Below, in pieces: positions 1 through 5,741 of a stretch of 5,741 bases of DNA (position 1 is the stretch's first letter; each line of letters starts with the position of its first letter). Where the stretch lies: assembly GCA_025355915.1 (NCBI GenBank), contig JANXYT010000427.1, positions 1-5,741 on the forward strand, in the 5' to 3' direction. Source of the stretch: Holophagaceae bacterium (lineage in GTDB: Bacteria; Acidobacteriota; Holophagae; Holophagales; Holophagaceae). The notes below the pieces were generated by a model. That model was not told the DNA's origin. It made no database searches and saw only the letters and a list, made by a program, of their open reading frames with translations. The position numbers and the translations under genes are program-made.

Positions 1-1
1 C

Positions 2-1129
2 ACCCGGCTGAAGGCCTTCGAGTGCGAGGTCCTCTGCTGTGACCCCTACATCAGCGCCAAGCGGGCCCAGGACCTGGGCGTACGACTGGTCGGTCTCGAT
101 GACCTTTGCCGGAGCTGCGACATCGTCACCGTGCACACGCCCCTGAATGACGAGACCCGCGGCATGATCGGCACGGAGCAGCTCGCCCTCATGAAGGACG
201 GGGTCATCCTCCTCAACGTGGCCCGGGGCGGCATCCTCGACGAATCCGAGCTGCTGGCCGCGCTGCAGTCCGGTAAGGTGGGCCGGGCCGCCGTGGATGT
301 GTGGTCCGAAGAACCGCCGACAACCGACACCCTGAAACTGCTCATCGCCCAAGAGCGCCTGGTGGTCACCCCCCACTTGGGCGCCAACACCCAGGAAGCC
401 CAAGTGAACGTGGCCATCGACGTGTCCAAGGAGATCCTCGCCTACCTGGACAAAGCCCCCCTGGAGAACGCCGTGAACCTGCCGCGCTTCGATCCGGCTG
501 TCCTGGACCAGATGCGGCCCTACTTCAAGCTCATGGCGGTCCTCAGCGAGTTCGGCCTTCAGCTCATGAAGGGCAACCTGGATCGCATCACCTTCGGCTT
601 CAGCGGCGCCATCGCCCACCAGGACTGTTCGCCCCTGACCGTGAGCGGCCTGGCGGCCCTGCTGGACCGGGTCGCGGACCAACCCGTGAACATGGTCAAT
701 GCCGGCCTCGTGGCCGAGCGCATGGGCCTGGTGGTGGAGGAGCGCAAATCCACCCAAGGCGGCGCCTTCTCCAACCTGGTGACGTTGACCCTGGATGGCC
801 CAGGCGGCTCCCGGGTGGTGTCCGGAACCCTCTTCGAGGGCACCCCCCGCATCGTCGGATTGCGCGACTATGCCATGGACTTCATGCCCGAGGAGCACAT
901 GCTCCTGCTGAGCTACTCGGACCGCCCTGGCATGATTGGAAAAATCGGCACCGTGCTTGGCCAGCACGACATCAACATCGCCTGCATGAACCTGGGCCGC
1001 CGGGAGAAGAAGGGCGAGGCCATGGTGGTGTTGTCCGTGGATTCCCCGGTGCCGGCCCAGGTGCTGAATGAGCTTCGCAAAGCCACCGAAGCCCCCTTCA
1101 TCCAGGCCCTGCACCTCCCTTCGGCCTGA
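2..1129 (+). CDS. serA: D-3-phosphoglycerate dehydrogenase, 5'-truncated by window edge
   Basis: Catalyses NAD-dependent oxidation of 3-phosphoglycerate to 3-phosphohydroxypyruvate, the first step of serine biosynthesis, in the cytosol. The frame is open from base 2 and gives 375 residues; about 150 N-terminal residues, including the Rossmann GxGxxG loop, lie outside the window. Visible residues 1-160 are the end of the nucleotide-binding domain and the return to the substrate domain, with the family's catalytic triad: Arg75 (NVARGG), Glu104 (SEEPP) and His125 (TPHLGANT). Residues of about 165-290 match the allosteric substrate-binding (ASB) domain of long type-1 enzymes. Residues of about 298-373 form an ACT domain (LLLSYSDRPGMIGKIG ... 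DINIACMNLGR), the usual serine feedback site. The full protein would be about 530 residues, normal for ASB+ACT enzymes. The ASB and ACT domains argue against other 2-hydroxyacid dehydrogenases. Regulation by serine is inferred from the family. A HAD phosphatase gene follows after 43 bases. Confidence 0.95.
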   Translation, partial: TRLKAFECEVLCCDPYISAKRAQDLGVRLVGLDDLCRSCDIVTVHTPLNDETRGMIGTEQLALMKDGVILLNVARGGILDESELLAALQSGKVGRAAVDVWSEEPPTTDTLKLLIAQERLVVTPHLGANTQEAQVNVAIDVSKEILAYLDKAPLENAVNLPRFDPAVLDQMRPYFKLMAVLSEFGLQLMKGNLDRITFGFSGAIAHQDCSPLTVSGLAALLDRVADQPVNMVNAGLVAERMGLVVEERKSTQGGAFSNLVTLTLDGPGGSRVVSGTLFEGTPRIVGLRDYAMDFMPEEHMLLLSYSDRPGMIGKIGTVLGQHDINIACMNLGRREKKGEAMVVLSVDSPVPAQVLNELRKATEAPFIQALHLPSA

Positions 1130-1161
1130 CCCTCCCCAAAGACGATGCGATGATGGAGGCT

Positions 1162-1167
1162 GGGAGG
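1162..1167 (+). promoter_or_regulatory. Ribosome binding site supporting a TTG start
   Basis: GGGAGG lies five bases before the TTG at 1173. It decides the start of the HAD phosphatase, because the next in-frame ATG upstream is inside serA and has no comparable site. Confidence 0.6.
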
Positions 1168-1172
1168 CCTCC

Positions 1173-1823
1173 TTGAAACTGATCGCCTGGGATTTCGACG
1201 GCACGCTGGTGGACAGCCGCCCCCTCATCGAGGCCGGCATGACCCACGCCCTGGACGCCCTGGGTCAGCCCCGGTCGGTCATGGCGGAATGGCTGAAATA
1301 CGTGGGCCTTCCCGTGGAGGCCGGCATCCGGAATACCTTCGACCCCCTGGGCCTGGACATGGATGAGGTCCTTCAGGCCTACCGCAGCTTCGGCCATGCC
1401 GCGAACGAACACATGATGCGGCCCTTCGAGGGCATCCCCGAGCTGCTGGCGGAGCTCAAGGGACGGGGCCAGCGGATGGCGGTGGTCACATCCAAGCGGC
1501 GGGTCCCCCTCCTCCGCCAGATGGCGCAATGGGATTGGGAACCGCTCTTTGAGCCCATCATCACGCCCGATGAGGTTGCGCACGGGAAACCCCACCCGGA
1601 ATCCCTGGAGCGCCTCCAGGCCATGACGGGCCTGGCCCCGGAGGACATCCTCATGGTGGGCGATACCCCCTTCGACCTGGACATGGCCCGGGCGGCCGGG
1701 GTGCCCAGTCTGGCCGTGGGGCACGGCTTCTACCCCCAGGAGGCCCTGGCCGCCTGCGGCCCCCGGGCCTACGCCCCGGACACCGCCGCGCTGCGCGACA
1801 TCCTCCTTTCATGGGGTGTGTGA
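1173..1823 (+). CDS. HAD-superfamily phosphatase, phosphoglycolate phosphatase/PpaX-like
   Basis: A soluble 216-residue phosphohydrolase of HAD subfamily IA. All four HAD motifs are present: motif I WDFDGTLVDS (nucleophile Asp7, acid/base Asp9), motif II Thr106 (VVTSKRR), motif III Lys139 (HGKPHPES) and motif IV MVGDTPFDLDMA (Asp164, Asp168). A helical cap lies at about residues 15-85. Length and motifs fit phosphoglycolate phosphatase (Gph) or the pyrophosphatase PpaX; the substrate cannot be read from sequence. I chose the TTG at 1173 because a GGGAGG Shine-Dalgarno sits at 1162-1167, five bases upstream, and the protein then begins MKLIAWDFDG, as is typical. No in-frame ATG lies between the serA stop and motif I. 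The upstream in-frame ATG at 1068 lies inside serA and would add 35 unlikely residues. It is probably co-transcribed with serA. A role as phosphoserine phosphatase is possible but only suggested by position. Confidence 0.88.
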   Translation: MKLIAWDFDGTLVDSRPLIEAGMTHALDALGQPRSVMAEWLKYVGLPVEAGIRNTFDPLGLDMDEVLQAYRSFGHAANEHMMRPFEGIPELLAELKGRGQRMAVVTSKRRVPLLRQMAQWDWEPLFEPIITPDEVAHGKPHPESLERLQAMTGLAPEDILMVGDTPFDLDMARAAGVPSLAVGHGFYPQEALAACGPRAYAPDTAALRDILLSWGV

Positions 1824-1832
1824 CATGATCCC

Positions 1833-1871
1833 GGGGGGACCGCCTGGTCACTTCGTTCGCGAAGTCCCCCC
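1833..1871. repeat. Large inverted repeat in the spacer after the HAD phosphatase gene
   Basis: GGGGGGAC (1833-1840) is the exact reverse complement of GTCCCCCC (1864-1871). Between them, TTCG (1852-1855) and CGAA (1860-1863) can form an inner stem around a TTCG loop. Alternatively ACTTCG (1850-1855) pairs perfectly with CGAAGT (1860-1865), giving a compact 6-bp hairpin that competes with the outer stem. It begins ten bases after the stop codon. The position suits a transcription end or mRNA-stabilising structure, but no T-run follows, so a classical intrinsic terminator is not supported. It could also be one copy of a dispersed palindromic repeat; a single window cannot show this. Confidence 0.6.
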
Positions 1872-1881
1872 CAGGGCCCCC

Positions 1882-1914
1882 ATCTCGATGCCAGGCAGAG
1901 CCTGACATCGAGGT
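1882..1914 (+). promoter_or_regulatory. Stem-loop in the moaC leader
   Basis: CTCGATG (1884-1890) pairs with CATCGAG (1906-1912) and CAGGC (1892-1896) pairs with GCCTG (1900-1904). There is one C/A mismatch between the stems and an AGA loop at 1897-1899. A U-G and an A-U pair can extend the base to 1882/1914. That is 14 pairs in 33 bases, ending 18 bases before the moaC ATG and nine bases before its Shine-Dalgarno. A cis-regulatory or mRNA-stability role is an inference. It is far smaller than the known Moco RNA motif and does not match it. Confidence 0.5.
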
Positions 1915-1932
1915 CCTACCATCGGAGAGTTC

Positions 1933-2433
1933 ATGGCCAAACTGACGCACTTGGATCCGGAAGGCCGCCCCGTGATGGTGGATGTCTCCGCCAAGGCCGT
2001 GACCCGGCGGGTGGCAGTGGCGGCGGGGTACCTGGACCTGGATGCCCCCGCTGCCGAGGCCCTGTCCCTGGGCGGTGGCCCCAAGGGCGACCCCTGGTCC
2101 GTGGCCCGGATCGGGGCCGTGGGGGGCGTGAAGCGGACGTCGGATCTGATCCCCTTGGCCCACCCCCTGCTCATCGATGCCGTGGAGGTGGTGCACCACT
2201 GGGACCCTGCCAACCGGAGGGCCTGGCTGAAGGTGCAGGTGAGCTGCGAAGGCCGCACGGGCATCGAGATGGAGGCCCTGGCGGGCGTGACCGTGGGGCT
2301 GCTGGTCCTCTACGACATGCTGAAGGCCGTGAGTCACGGCATGGCCCTGGGGCCCGCCCGCCTGCTCCGGAAAGAGGGCGGGCGGCGGGGCACCGTCACC
2401 CTGCCCTGGGCGGAGTGCCCCTGGAAGCCCTGA
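1933..2433 (+). CDS. moaC: Cyclic pyranopterin monophosphate synthase MoaC
   Basis: Converts 3',8-cyclo-7,8-dihydro-GTP, made by MoaA, into cyclic pyranopterin monophosphate, the first stable intermediate of molybdenum cofactor synthesis; cytosolic, hexameric in the family. The protein is 166 residues, close to the usual 160. It carries the signature blocks MVDVSAKAVTRRVA (15-28), KGDPWSVARIGAVGGVKRTS (51-70), LIPLAHPL (72-79) and EMEALAGVTVG...YDMLKAV (112-133). Residues known as catalytic in the E. coli enzyme fall at the same numbers: Lys51, His77, Asp128 and Lys131. The ATG at 1933 is supported by GGAG at 1924-1927, five bases upstream. No other moa, moe or mob gene is visible. The spacer before it holds two inverted repeats, so it may be transcribed separately from the HAD gene. 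Nothing suggests decay. Confidence 0.96.
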   Translation: MAKLTHLDPEGRPVMVDVSAKAVTRRVAVAAGYLDLDAPAAEALSLGGGPKGDPWSVARIGAVGGVKRTSDLIPLAHPLLIDAVEVVHHWDPANRRAWLKVQVSCEGRTGIEMEALAGVTVGLLVLYDMLKAVSHGMALGPARLLRKEGGRRGTVTLPWAECPWKP

Positions 2434-2597
2434 TCTGGGAGCCTGTCTGGGGCTAGTTGGAAAACATTTGCATGTTCAAGGACCCAGGAACCCGGTAGGA
2501 TGGATTTGGACTTTTCCCAATTATCAAGCACCGGGGTCACACCCCTCATGGAGGCCTAGCGAAGCAGGCTCTTTCCGTTCCAGCCGGGAGTTTACCC
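2434..2597. other. Spacer between moaC and the M23 peptidase gene, no clear element
   Basis: This 164-base gap is slightly more AT-rich than its surroundings around 2457-2530, which suits a promoter region, but I cannot assign a convincing -35/-10 pair. TAGGAT at 2496-2501 is a weak -10 candidate without a good -35 at the right distance. A small perfect hairpin, GGGGT-CAC-ACCCC, lies at 2533-2545. A Shine-Dalgarno GGGAG at 2586-2590 serves the next gene. No small ORF with supporting signals was seen. Confidence 0.4.
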
Positions 2598-3662
2598 ATG
2601 CGTCTTGCCGTTCTGACCCTCGTCCTCGCGTCCTTCAGTCTCAGCCTCCAGGCTGCTCCGAAGCGGACCTCCAAGAAGACTTCCTCCCGGCCAGTTGCCC
2701 ATCCCGCTGATGGCCCGGTTCATGTGATTCGCAAGGGCGAGACGGCGGCCTCGGTGGCCCGGGCCAACGGCCTGAGCCTGGCTGAACTGGCGGACCTGAA
2801 TCCCGGCAAGTCCCTATCGAAACTCGCCGTGGGCGCCCGTCTAAATCTTCGCGAGCCGCGAGTCGCGTCGACTGCGCCCCCATCGAATGACCCGACGGTC
2901 GCCATCCCTCGCATCGCCCTGGCCGCCCTGGCCGCCCTGCCCGGCAGGCCGGTCGTCGTGTCCACACCCATGCCTCATTTGGAGCGGATGATCCCGTACC
3001 AGTTACGAGCCCCGCTGCCTGCCGGTGGCTCCGTCAGCACCGCGGACCTGGATGCCCATCAAGCTCCGGGCACCACCGCCCAGCTTCTGGCCCGCATGCA
3101 GCCGGTGATGCCCCCCGTCTCAGAGGCGGAACTCAAGGCCCTTCTGCCCACCTTCACGCCCGCCGACCCGGAGCGGCTTGATCTGCTGTGGCCCGTGGAA
3201 ACCCGGACCATCAGTTCCGCCTGGGGCCCCCGGATGCGCACCAAAACCGTCCGGGTGAAGAACCAGCGAAAGAAGCGCATTCGCTACAAGGGCCGCCATC
3301 GCGGCATCGATCTGACTGCCCCCATCGGCACCGCTGTCTACGCCGCCCTCGATGGCCAGGTTCTGATGGCCGGGAAGCACAAACAGTACGGGAATTTCGT
3401 GGTGGTCGAGCACGGAAACGGGGTGGTCACCCTGTATGCCCACCACAAGCTGAATGTGGTGCGGGAGGGCGACATCGTCCGCCGGGGCCAGAAGATCGCG
3501 GAGGTGGGCCTCACCGGCAGCACCACGGGCCCCCATCTTCACTTCGAACTGAAGATCGATGGGCTGCAGCGGAACCCCCTGCCAGTCCTCAACGATGAAG
3601 AGGAGATCCCAGCGGAAGTGGCCGCCCAAAACGCCCGTTTCGGTTCCGGTTCGCCTCGCTGA
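2598..3662 (+). CDS. Secreted LysM and M23 peptidoglycan endopeptidase
   Basis: A 354-residue exported zinc hydrolase that should cut peptide cross-links of the cell wall. Residues 1-20 are a signal peptide (MRLAVLTLVL, cleavage probably after LQAA at 20). Residues 41-84 are a LysM peptidoglycan-binding domain (VHVIRKGETAASVARANGLS). Residues 85-200 are a Pro/Ala-rich linker. Residues of about 201-332 are a LytM-type M23 domain. Zinc ligands His234 and Asp238 (HRGID) and His315 (HLH), plus catalytic His282 (YAHH) and His313, are all present, so it should be active. This differs from EnvC/NlpD-type proteins, whose LytM domains often lack these residues. An unusually basic stretch (212-235, 13 Lys/Arg of 24) precedes the first zinc ligand. 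The ATG has GGGAG seven bases upstream. It may act in wall remodelling, daughter-cell separation or spore/cyst biology; sequence does not decide. Confidence 0.92.
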   Translation: MRLAVLTLVLASFSLSLQAAPKRTSKKTSSRPVAHPADGPVHVIRKGETAASVARANGLSLAELADLNPGKSLSKLAVGARLNLREPRVASTAPPSNDPTVAIPRIALAALAALPGRPVVVSTPMPHLERMIPYQLRAPLPAGGSVSTADLDAHQAPGTTAQLLARMQPVMPPVSEAELKALLPTFTPADPERLDLLWPVETRTISSAWGPRMRTKTVRVKNQRKKRIRYKGRHRGIDLTAPIGTAVYAALDGQVLMAGKHKQYGNFVVVEHGNGVVTLYAHHKLNVVREGDIVRRGQKIAEVGLTGSTTGPHLHFELKIDGLQRNPLPVLNDEEEIPAEVAAQNARFGSGSPR

Positions 3663-3704
3663 ACTTCCCCGCCATCCGCGGCACACGAAGAGAGCGCACC
3701 TCCT

Positions 3705-3721
3705 GATCCCCACGCGGGATC
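3705..3721. repeat. Short perfect hairpin after the M23 peptidase gene
   Basis: GATCCC (3705-3710) pairs with GGGATC (3716-3721) around a five-base CACGC loop, and one U-G plus one C-G pair can extend it to 3703-3723. It starts about 40 bases after the peptidase stop codon. No T-run follows, so it is at best a weak or factor-dependent terminator. It could equally be a leader structure for the next gene, 50 bases downstream. Confidence 0.35.
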
Positions 3722-3771
3722 GGCCCGGGAGCCCGTGATAGACTTGGTCCTTTCGCCGTTTCGAGGTGGTC

Positions 3772-5691
3772 ATGCCGTTGTACCGAGCTTCCCTCCAGAC
3801 CCTGGGGGCTTTTGTCCTTCTGGCTGTGGCCCTGGCGTGCGGGGGTAGTTCGGGTGGAGGCAGTACTGCCTCCACATCTGTCACGGTGAGTGGAACGGTG
3901 ACCTACAAACGGGTGCCCCTGGTCAAGGACGCCCAGGGCGTGCCCACGGGACTGGCCGATGCCAGCGTCGCCGCCAACCTCGTGAGCCTTCCCGCCCGGG
4001 GCGTCACAGTTCGCGTCTACCAGCAGATCGATCAAACGCAACCGGACGGTACGAAGACCCCGGTCTGGATCGCGGCTACCTCGGTCGTGACCGATAGCAC
4101 CGGCCTCTATTCCCTCACGCTTGAGAAGAATAGACCCACCATGGTGGAGGTTCTCAGCACCTTTAGCGGTGGTGGCGCCAACATCCAACTCATTGCAGAG
4201 CCCGCAGGGATCAGCAGCCCGACTGCAGTTCTTGATCGGCTGCAATACGCCATGCGAAAGGCCGCTGACGGCACGGCCCCCGCGGATGTCAACGCGCCGG
4301 GTTCAACGATCACCGCCAATGCCACCGTGGACTTCACCGTGGGCCTGAACGATTCCTGGTGGCTGTTGAATCCCGCCATAGTCAACAACGCCGAGAACGC
4401 CGTTCGCCAGGCCGTGCTCGAAACCAGCCTCCCTGGACGGACGGCCGGACTGGGCAGCGGCAGCCGCATCCTGGGAATCGGGGACACGATCTACACCTTC
4501 GTGAACATTTATGGGGCCGCCACGCCAGGGTCCGTCCTCGATCTTCACTACTGGCCCGGTCGTACGGAAACGAGGGGCTCTTACATCGAGTACGATCGCG
4601 CCCTCTTTCCCAATGCCTTCGAACCCTCCACCGGAGTGTTCCGCTTTTTTGGATCCCTCGGTGGAGGCCCCACCAACGACGACGCCTGGGACGAAGGGGT
4701 GATCCTGCCCCTGCTGGCGAGGAATGTCCTTTTCGCGGGAAACAATGGCCGGACTTTCTCCGTGCCCCTGAACGCCCTCTTTCCTTCGGGCGCGGCCCTC
4801 GCGGACCTCAGCCCCGACCTGGCCCGCATCGAAGGTCTTGCCGATGCCATGGCCGCGAACGTGCTCAAGTCCCCCTACTTGGCGGACACCCAGGGCACCG
4901 CCCTGGCGGCCCCGGTGCGGGATATTCGCGACCTCAGCGGCCTGACCGCTGCCCAGAAGACGCCCTATTCCGCGCCCGTCCTGCGCGCCTTCGCCTGGGA
5001 ACTCATCCTCAAGGCGAACAGCCTTACTTCGCCGGGGGTCGCCGCCGATTGGGGCACCCTGAACCCCTCGGCAGCGGCACGGTTCTTCCTGCCCCCCATC
5101 GGTCTGACGAACGCCGCCACCGATACCACCGCCCGGGACATCGAACCCCTCAACATCTATAGCCAGCTCAAGCGTCTAAGCGAGGCCAAGTCCACCGCCG
5201 AACCCGTCGATCTGGCCGCGGTATTCCCGGACGGGGTGCTCACGCCCCTCGCCGGTCCCTTCGGCATCACCTGGCCTCGCCCGACCACCGGCACCTACGC
5301 TTCCTTTGTCGCGGACTGGGGCACGGATCCCACCGGAACCTTCCCCGCGGTGGTTCTCAGCATGGCCAAAGCGACCCAGGTGAATGGCGCTTACCCCAAT
5401 GTCTCTCAGGGTGAAGTTTTCTATGCCGGCTTCAGCCTGAACGCCGACAAGCGATGCGTCCTGTCCGCAACCATCACGCCGGCTCTTCCGGCCGGTGCCC
5501 AGATCGACGTGGACCTGCCCCGGATGCCCCGCACGCTCTCCTTCACGGGATCTGGTGGACCGACGGAAGCCTTCGTCCTCCCCGTGAACACCACCGCGCC
5601 CTACTACCACCCGGTGCGGCTCCGGCTGAAAAGCCCCACCGTGCTGCAGCCGGACGTCACAGTGACCTTGACCCTCACGCCGTCACTCTGA
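3772..5691 (+). CDS. Large exported protein, putative lipoprotein; degenerate metallopeptidase-like
   Basis: Function unknown; 639 residues. A hydrophobic signal (LGAFVLLAVALAC) ends at Cys23, followed by a Gly/Ser-rich tether (24-37). The box A-L-A-C is loose, so lipidation is likely but unproven. Residues of about 38-130 form a beta-sandwich of carboxypeptidase-regulatory type (VSGTVTYKRVP, ARGVTVRVYQ, TDSTGLYSLTL). Residues of about 230-385 have the layout I associate with secreted zinc peptidases: DTIYTFVNIYG (238-248), LDLHYWPGR (257-265), a strand FRFFGS (290-295), then AWDEGVILPLLARN (305-318) and DLARIEGLADAM (349-360). In those peptidases the first helix carries HEXXH; here the matching residues 313-317 are PLLAR, while a Glu354 remains in the second helix. 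Residues of about 535-639 are beta-rich, perhaps PPC-like. I chose ATG 3772 because GAGG at 3763-3766 is five bases upstream; GTG 3766 overlaps that site. It may be a non-catalytic binding protein. Domain comparison is from memory. Confidence 0.8.
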   Translation: MPLYRASLQTLGAFVLLAVALACGGSSGGGSTASTSVTVSGTVTYKRVPLVKDAQGVPTGLADASVAANLVSLPARGVTVRVYQQIDQTQPDGTKTPVWIAATSVVTDSTGLYSLTLEKNRPTMVEVLSTFSGGGANIQLIAEPAGISSPTAVLDRLQYAMRKAADGTAPADVNAPGSTITANATVDFTVGLNDSWWLLNPAIVNNAENAVRQAVLETSLPGRTAGLGSGSRILGIGDTIYTFVNIYGAATPGSVLDLHYWPGRTETRGSYIEYDRALFPNAFEPSTGVFRFFGSLGGGPTNDDAWDEGVILPLLARNVLFAGNNGRTFSVPLNALFPSGAALADLSPDLARIEGLADAMAANVLKSPYLADTQGTALAAPVRDIRDLSGLTAAQKTPYSAPVLRAFAWELILKANSLTSPGVAADWGTLNPSAAARFFLPPIGLTNAATDTTARDIEPLNIYSQLKRLSEAKSTAEPVDLAAVFPDGVLTPLAGPFGITWPRPTTGTYASFVADWGTDPTGTFPAVVLSMAKATQVNGAYPNVSQGEVFYAGFSLNADKRCVLSATITPALPAGAQIDVDLPRMPRTLSFTGSGGPTEAFVLPVNTTAPYYHPVRLRLKSPTVLQPDVTVTLTLTPSL

Positions 5692-5712
5692 TCGCCTGTC
5701 CTGGAGCCTGAT

Positions 5713-5741
5713 ATGACCTCCTCCGATGCGCTCCGGGTCCT
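5713..5741 (+). CDS. Probable start of a further gene, cut by window edge
   Basis: An ATG at 5713 opens a frame MTSSDALRV that runs to the window end. It sits 21 bases after the stop of the large exported protein, with CTGGAG at 5701-5706 six bases upstream as a reasonable Shine-Dalgarno. Only nine residues are visible, so no product can be named. Tight spacing suggests co-transcription with the preceding gene. Confidence 0.5.

Noticed and set aside
1068..1172. Extended N-terminus of the HAD phosphatase from ATG 1068
   Set aside because: It would overlap serA by 62 bases and add 35 Pro/Arg-rich residues before the beta-strand that should begin the protein. TTG 1173 has a good Shine-Dalgarno.
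1651..2337. Long open frame on the minus strand across the HAD gene and moaC
   Set aside because: It runs antisense to two well-supported genes, is rich in His/Gly/Pro/Arg as expected of a GC-rich shadow frame, and shows no domain.
2457..2473. Possible sigma-54 promoter (TTGGAAAACATTTGCAT)
   Set aside because: There are nine bases between the GG and GC elements instead of ten, and the C of the TGGCA box is missing. A one-base spacing error normally abolishes sigma-54 recognition.
2916..2942. Tandem 9-base repeat (GCCCTGGCC) three times
   Set aside because: It encodes ALAALAALP in the M23 linker with one change in the last unit, and is ordinary low-complexity coding sequence.
3705..3721. Intrinsic terminator after the M23 gene
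   Set aside because: The hairpin is real but is followed by GGCCCGGGAG rather than a T-run, so it is listed only as an inverted repeat.
3766..3771. GTG start for the large exported protein
   Set aside because: It overlaps the GAGG that serves as ribosome binding site for ATG 3772, leaving no upstream site for itself.
3120..4245. Two long minus-strand open frames across the M23 gene and the start of the exported protein
   Set aside because: They mirror confident + strand genes, overlap each other and have no recognisable motif, so they are shadow frames.

Overview
The window is a GC-rich stretch (G+C clearly above 60% by eye) of what looks like ordinary bacterial chromosome. All convincing genes are on the + strand and closely spaced. 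A signal-peptide LysM/M23 peptidoglycan hydrolase and a probable lipoprotein with a degenerate lipobox suggest a diderm bacterium. There is no rRNA or other taxonomic marker. Gene style and composition would fit Acidobacteriota (Holophaga/Geothrix-like), Myxococcota or a high-GC proteobacterium; this is an impression, not an assignment. I see no mobile element, CRISPR array, tRNA or rRNA.

Layout: (1) 2-1129, the 3' two thirds of serA, a D-3-phosphoglycerate dehydrogenase with ASB and ACT regulatory domains, cut by the window edge. (2) 1173-1823, a HAD-superfamily phosphatase of the phosphoglycolate phosphatase/PpaX type, most likely starting at TTG, 43 bases after serA. (3) 1824-1932, a spacer with two strong inverted repeats. 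(4) 1933-2433, moaC, cyclic pyranopterin monophosphate synthase, with all key residues. (5) 2434-2597, a spacer with no clear element. (6) 2598-3662, an exported LysM + M23 peptidase with an intact zinc site. (7) 3663-3771, a spacer with one short hairpin. (8) 3772-5691, a large exported protein, probably a lipoprotein. (9) 5713-end, the probable first codons of another gene.

The genes do not form one pathway. serA and the HAD phosphatase may be co-transcribed (serine biosynthesis plus phosphate-ester housekeeping). moaC is a lone molybdenum-cofactor gene. The last two complete genes encode envelope proteins.

The most interesting item is the 639-residue exported protein. Its layout (N-terminal beta-sandwich, an 'LDLHYWPG' strand, a 'VIL.....' helix, then a 'D.AR.EG.ADAM' helix) resembles, from memory, a family of secreted putative zinc metallopeptidases in which the first helix carries HEXXH ('VI.HEWGHY') and the second carries the distal glutamate ('FGEGWGNA'). 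Here the HEXXH position reads PLLAR while the glutamate-like position is kept. If the alignment holds, this is a catalytically dead paralogue of a metallopeptidase. It needs a profile or structure comparison.
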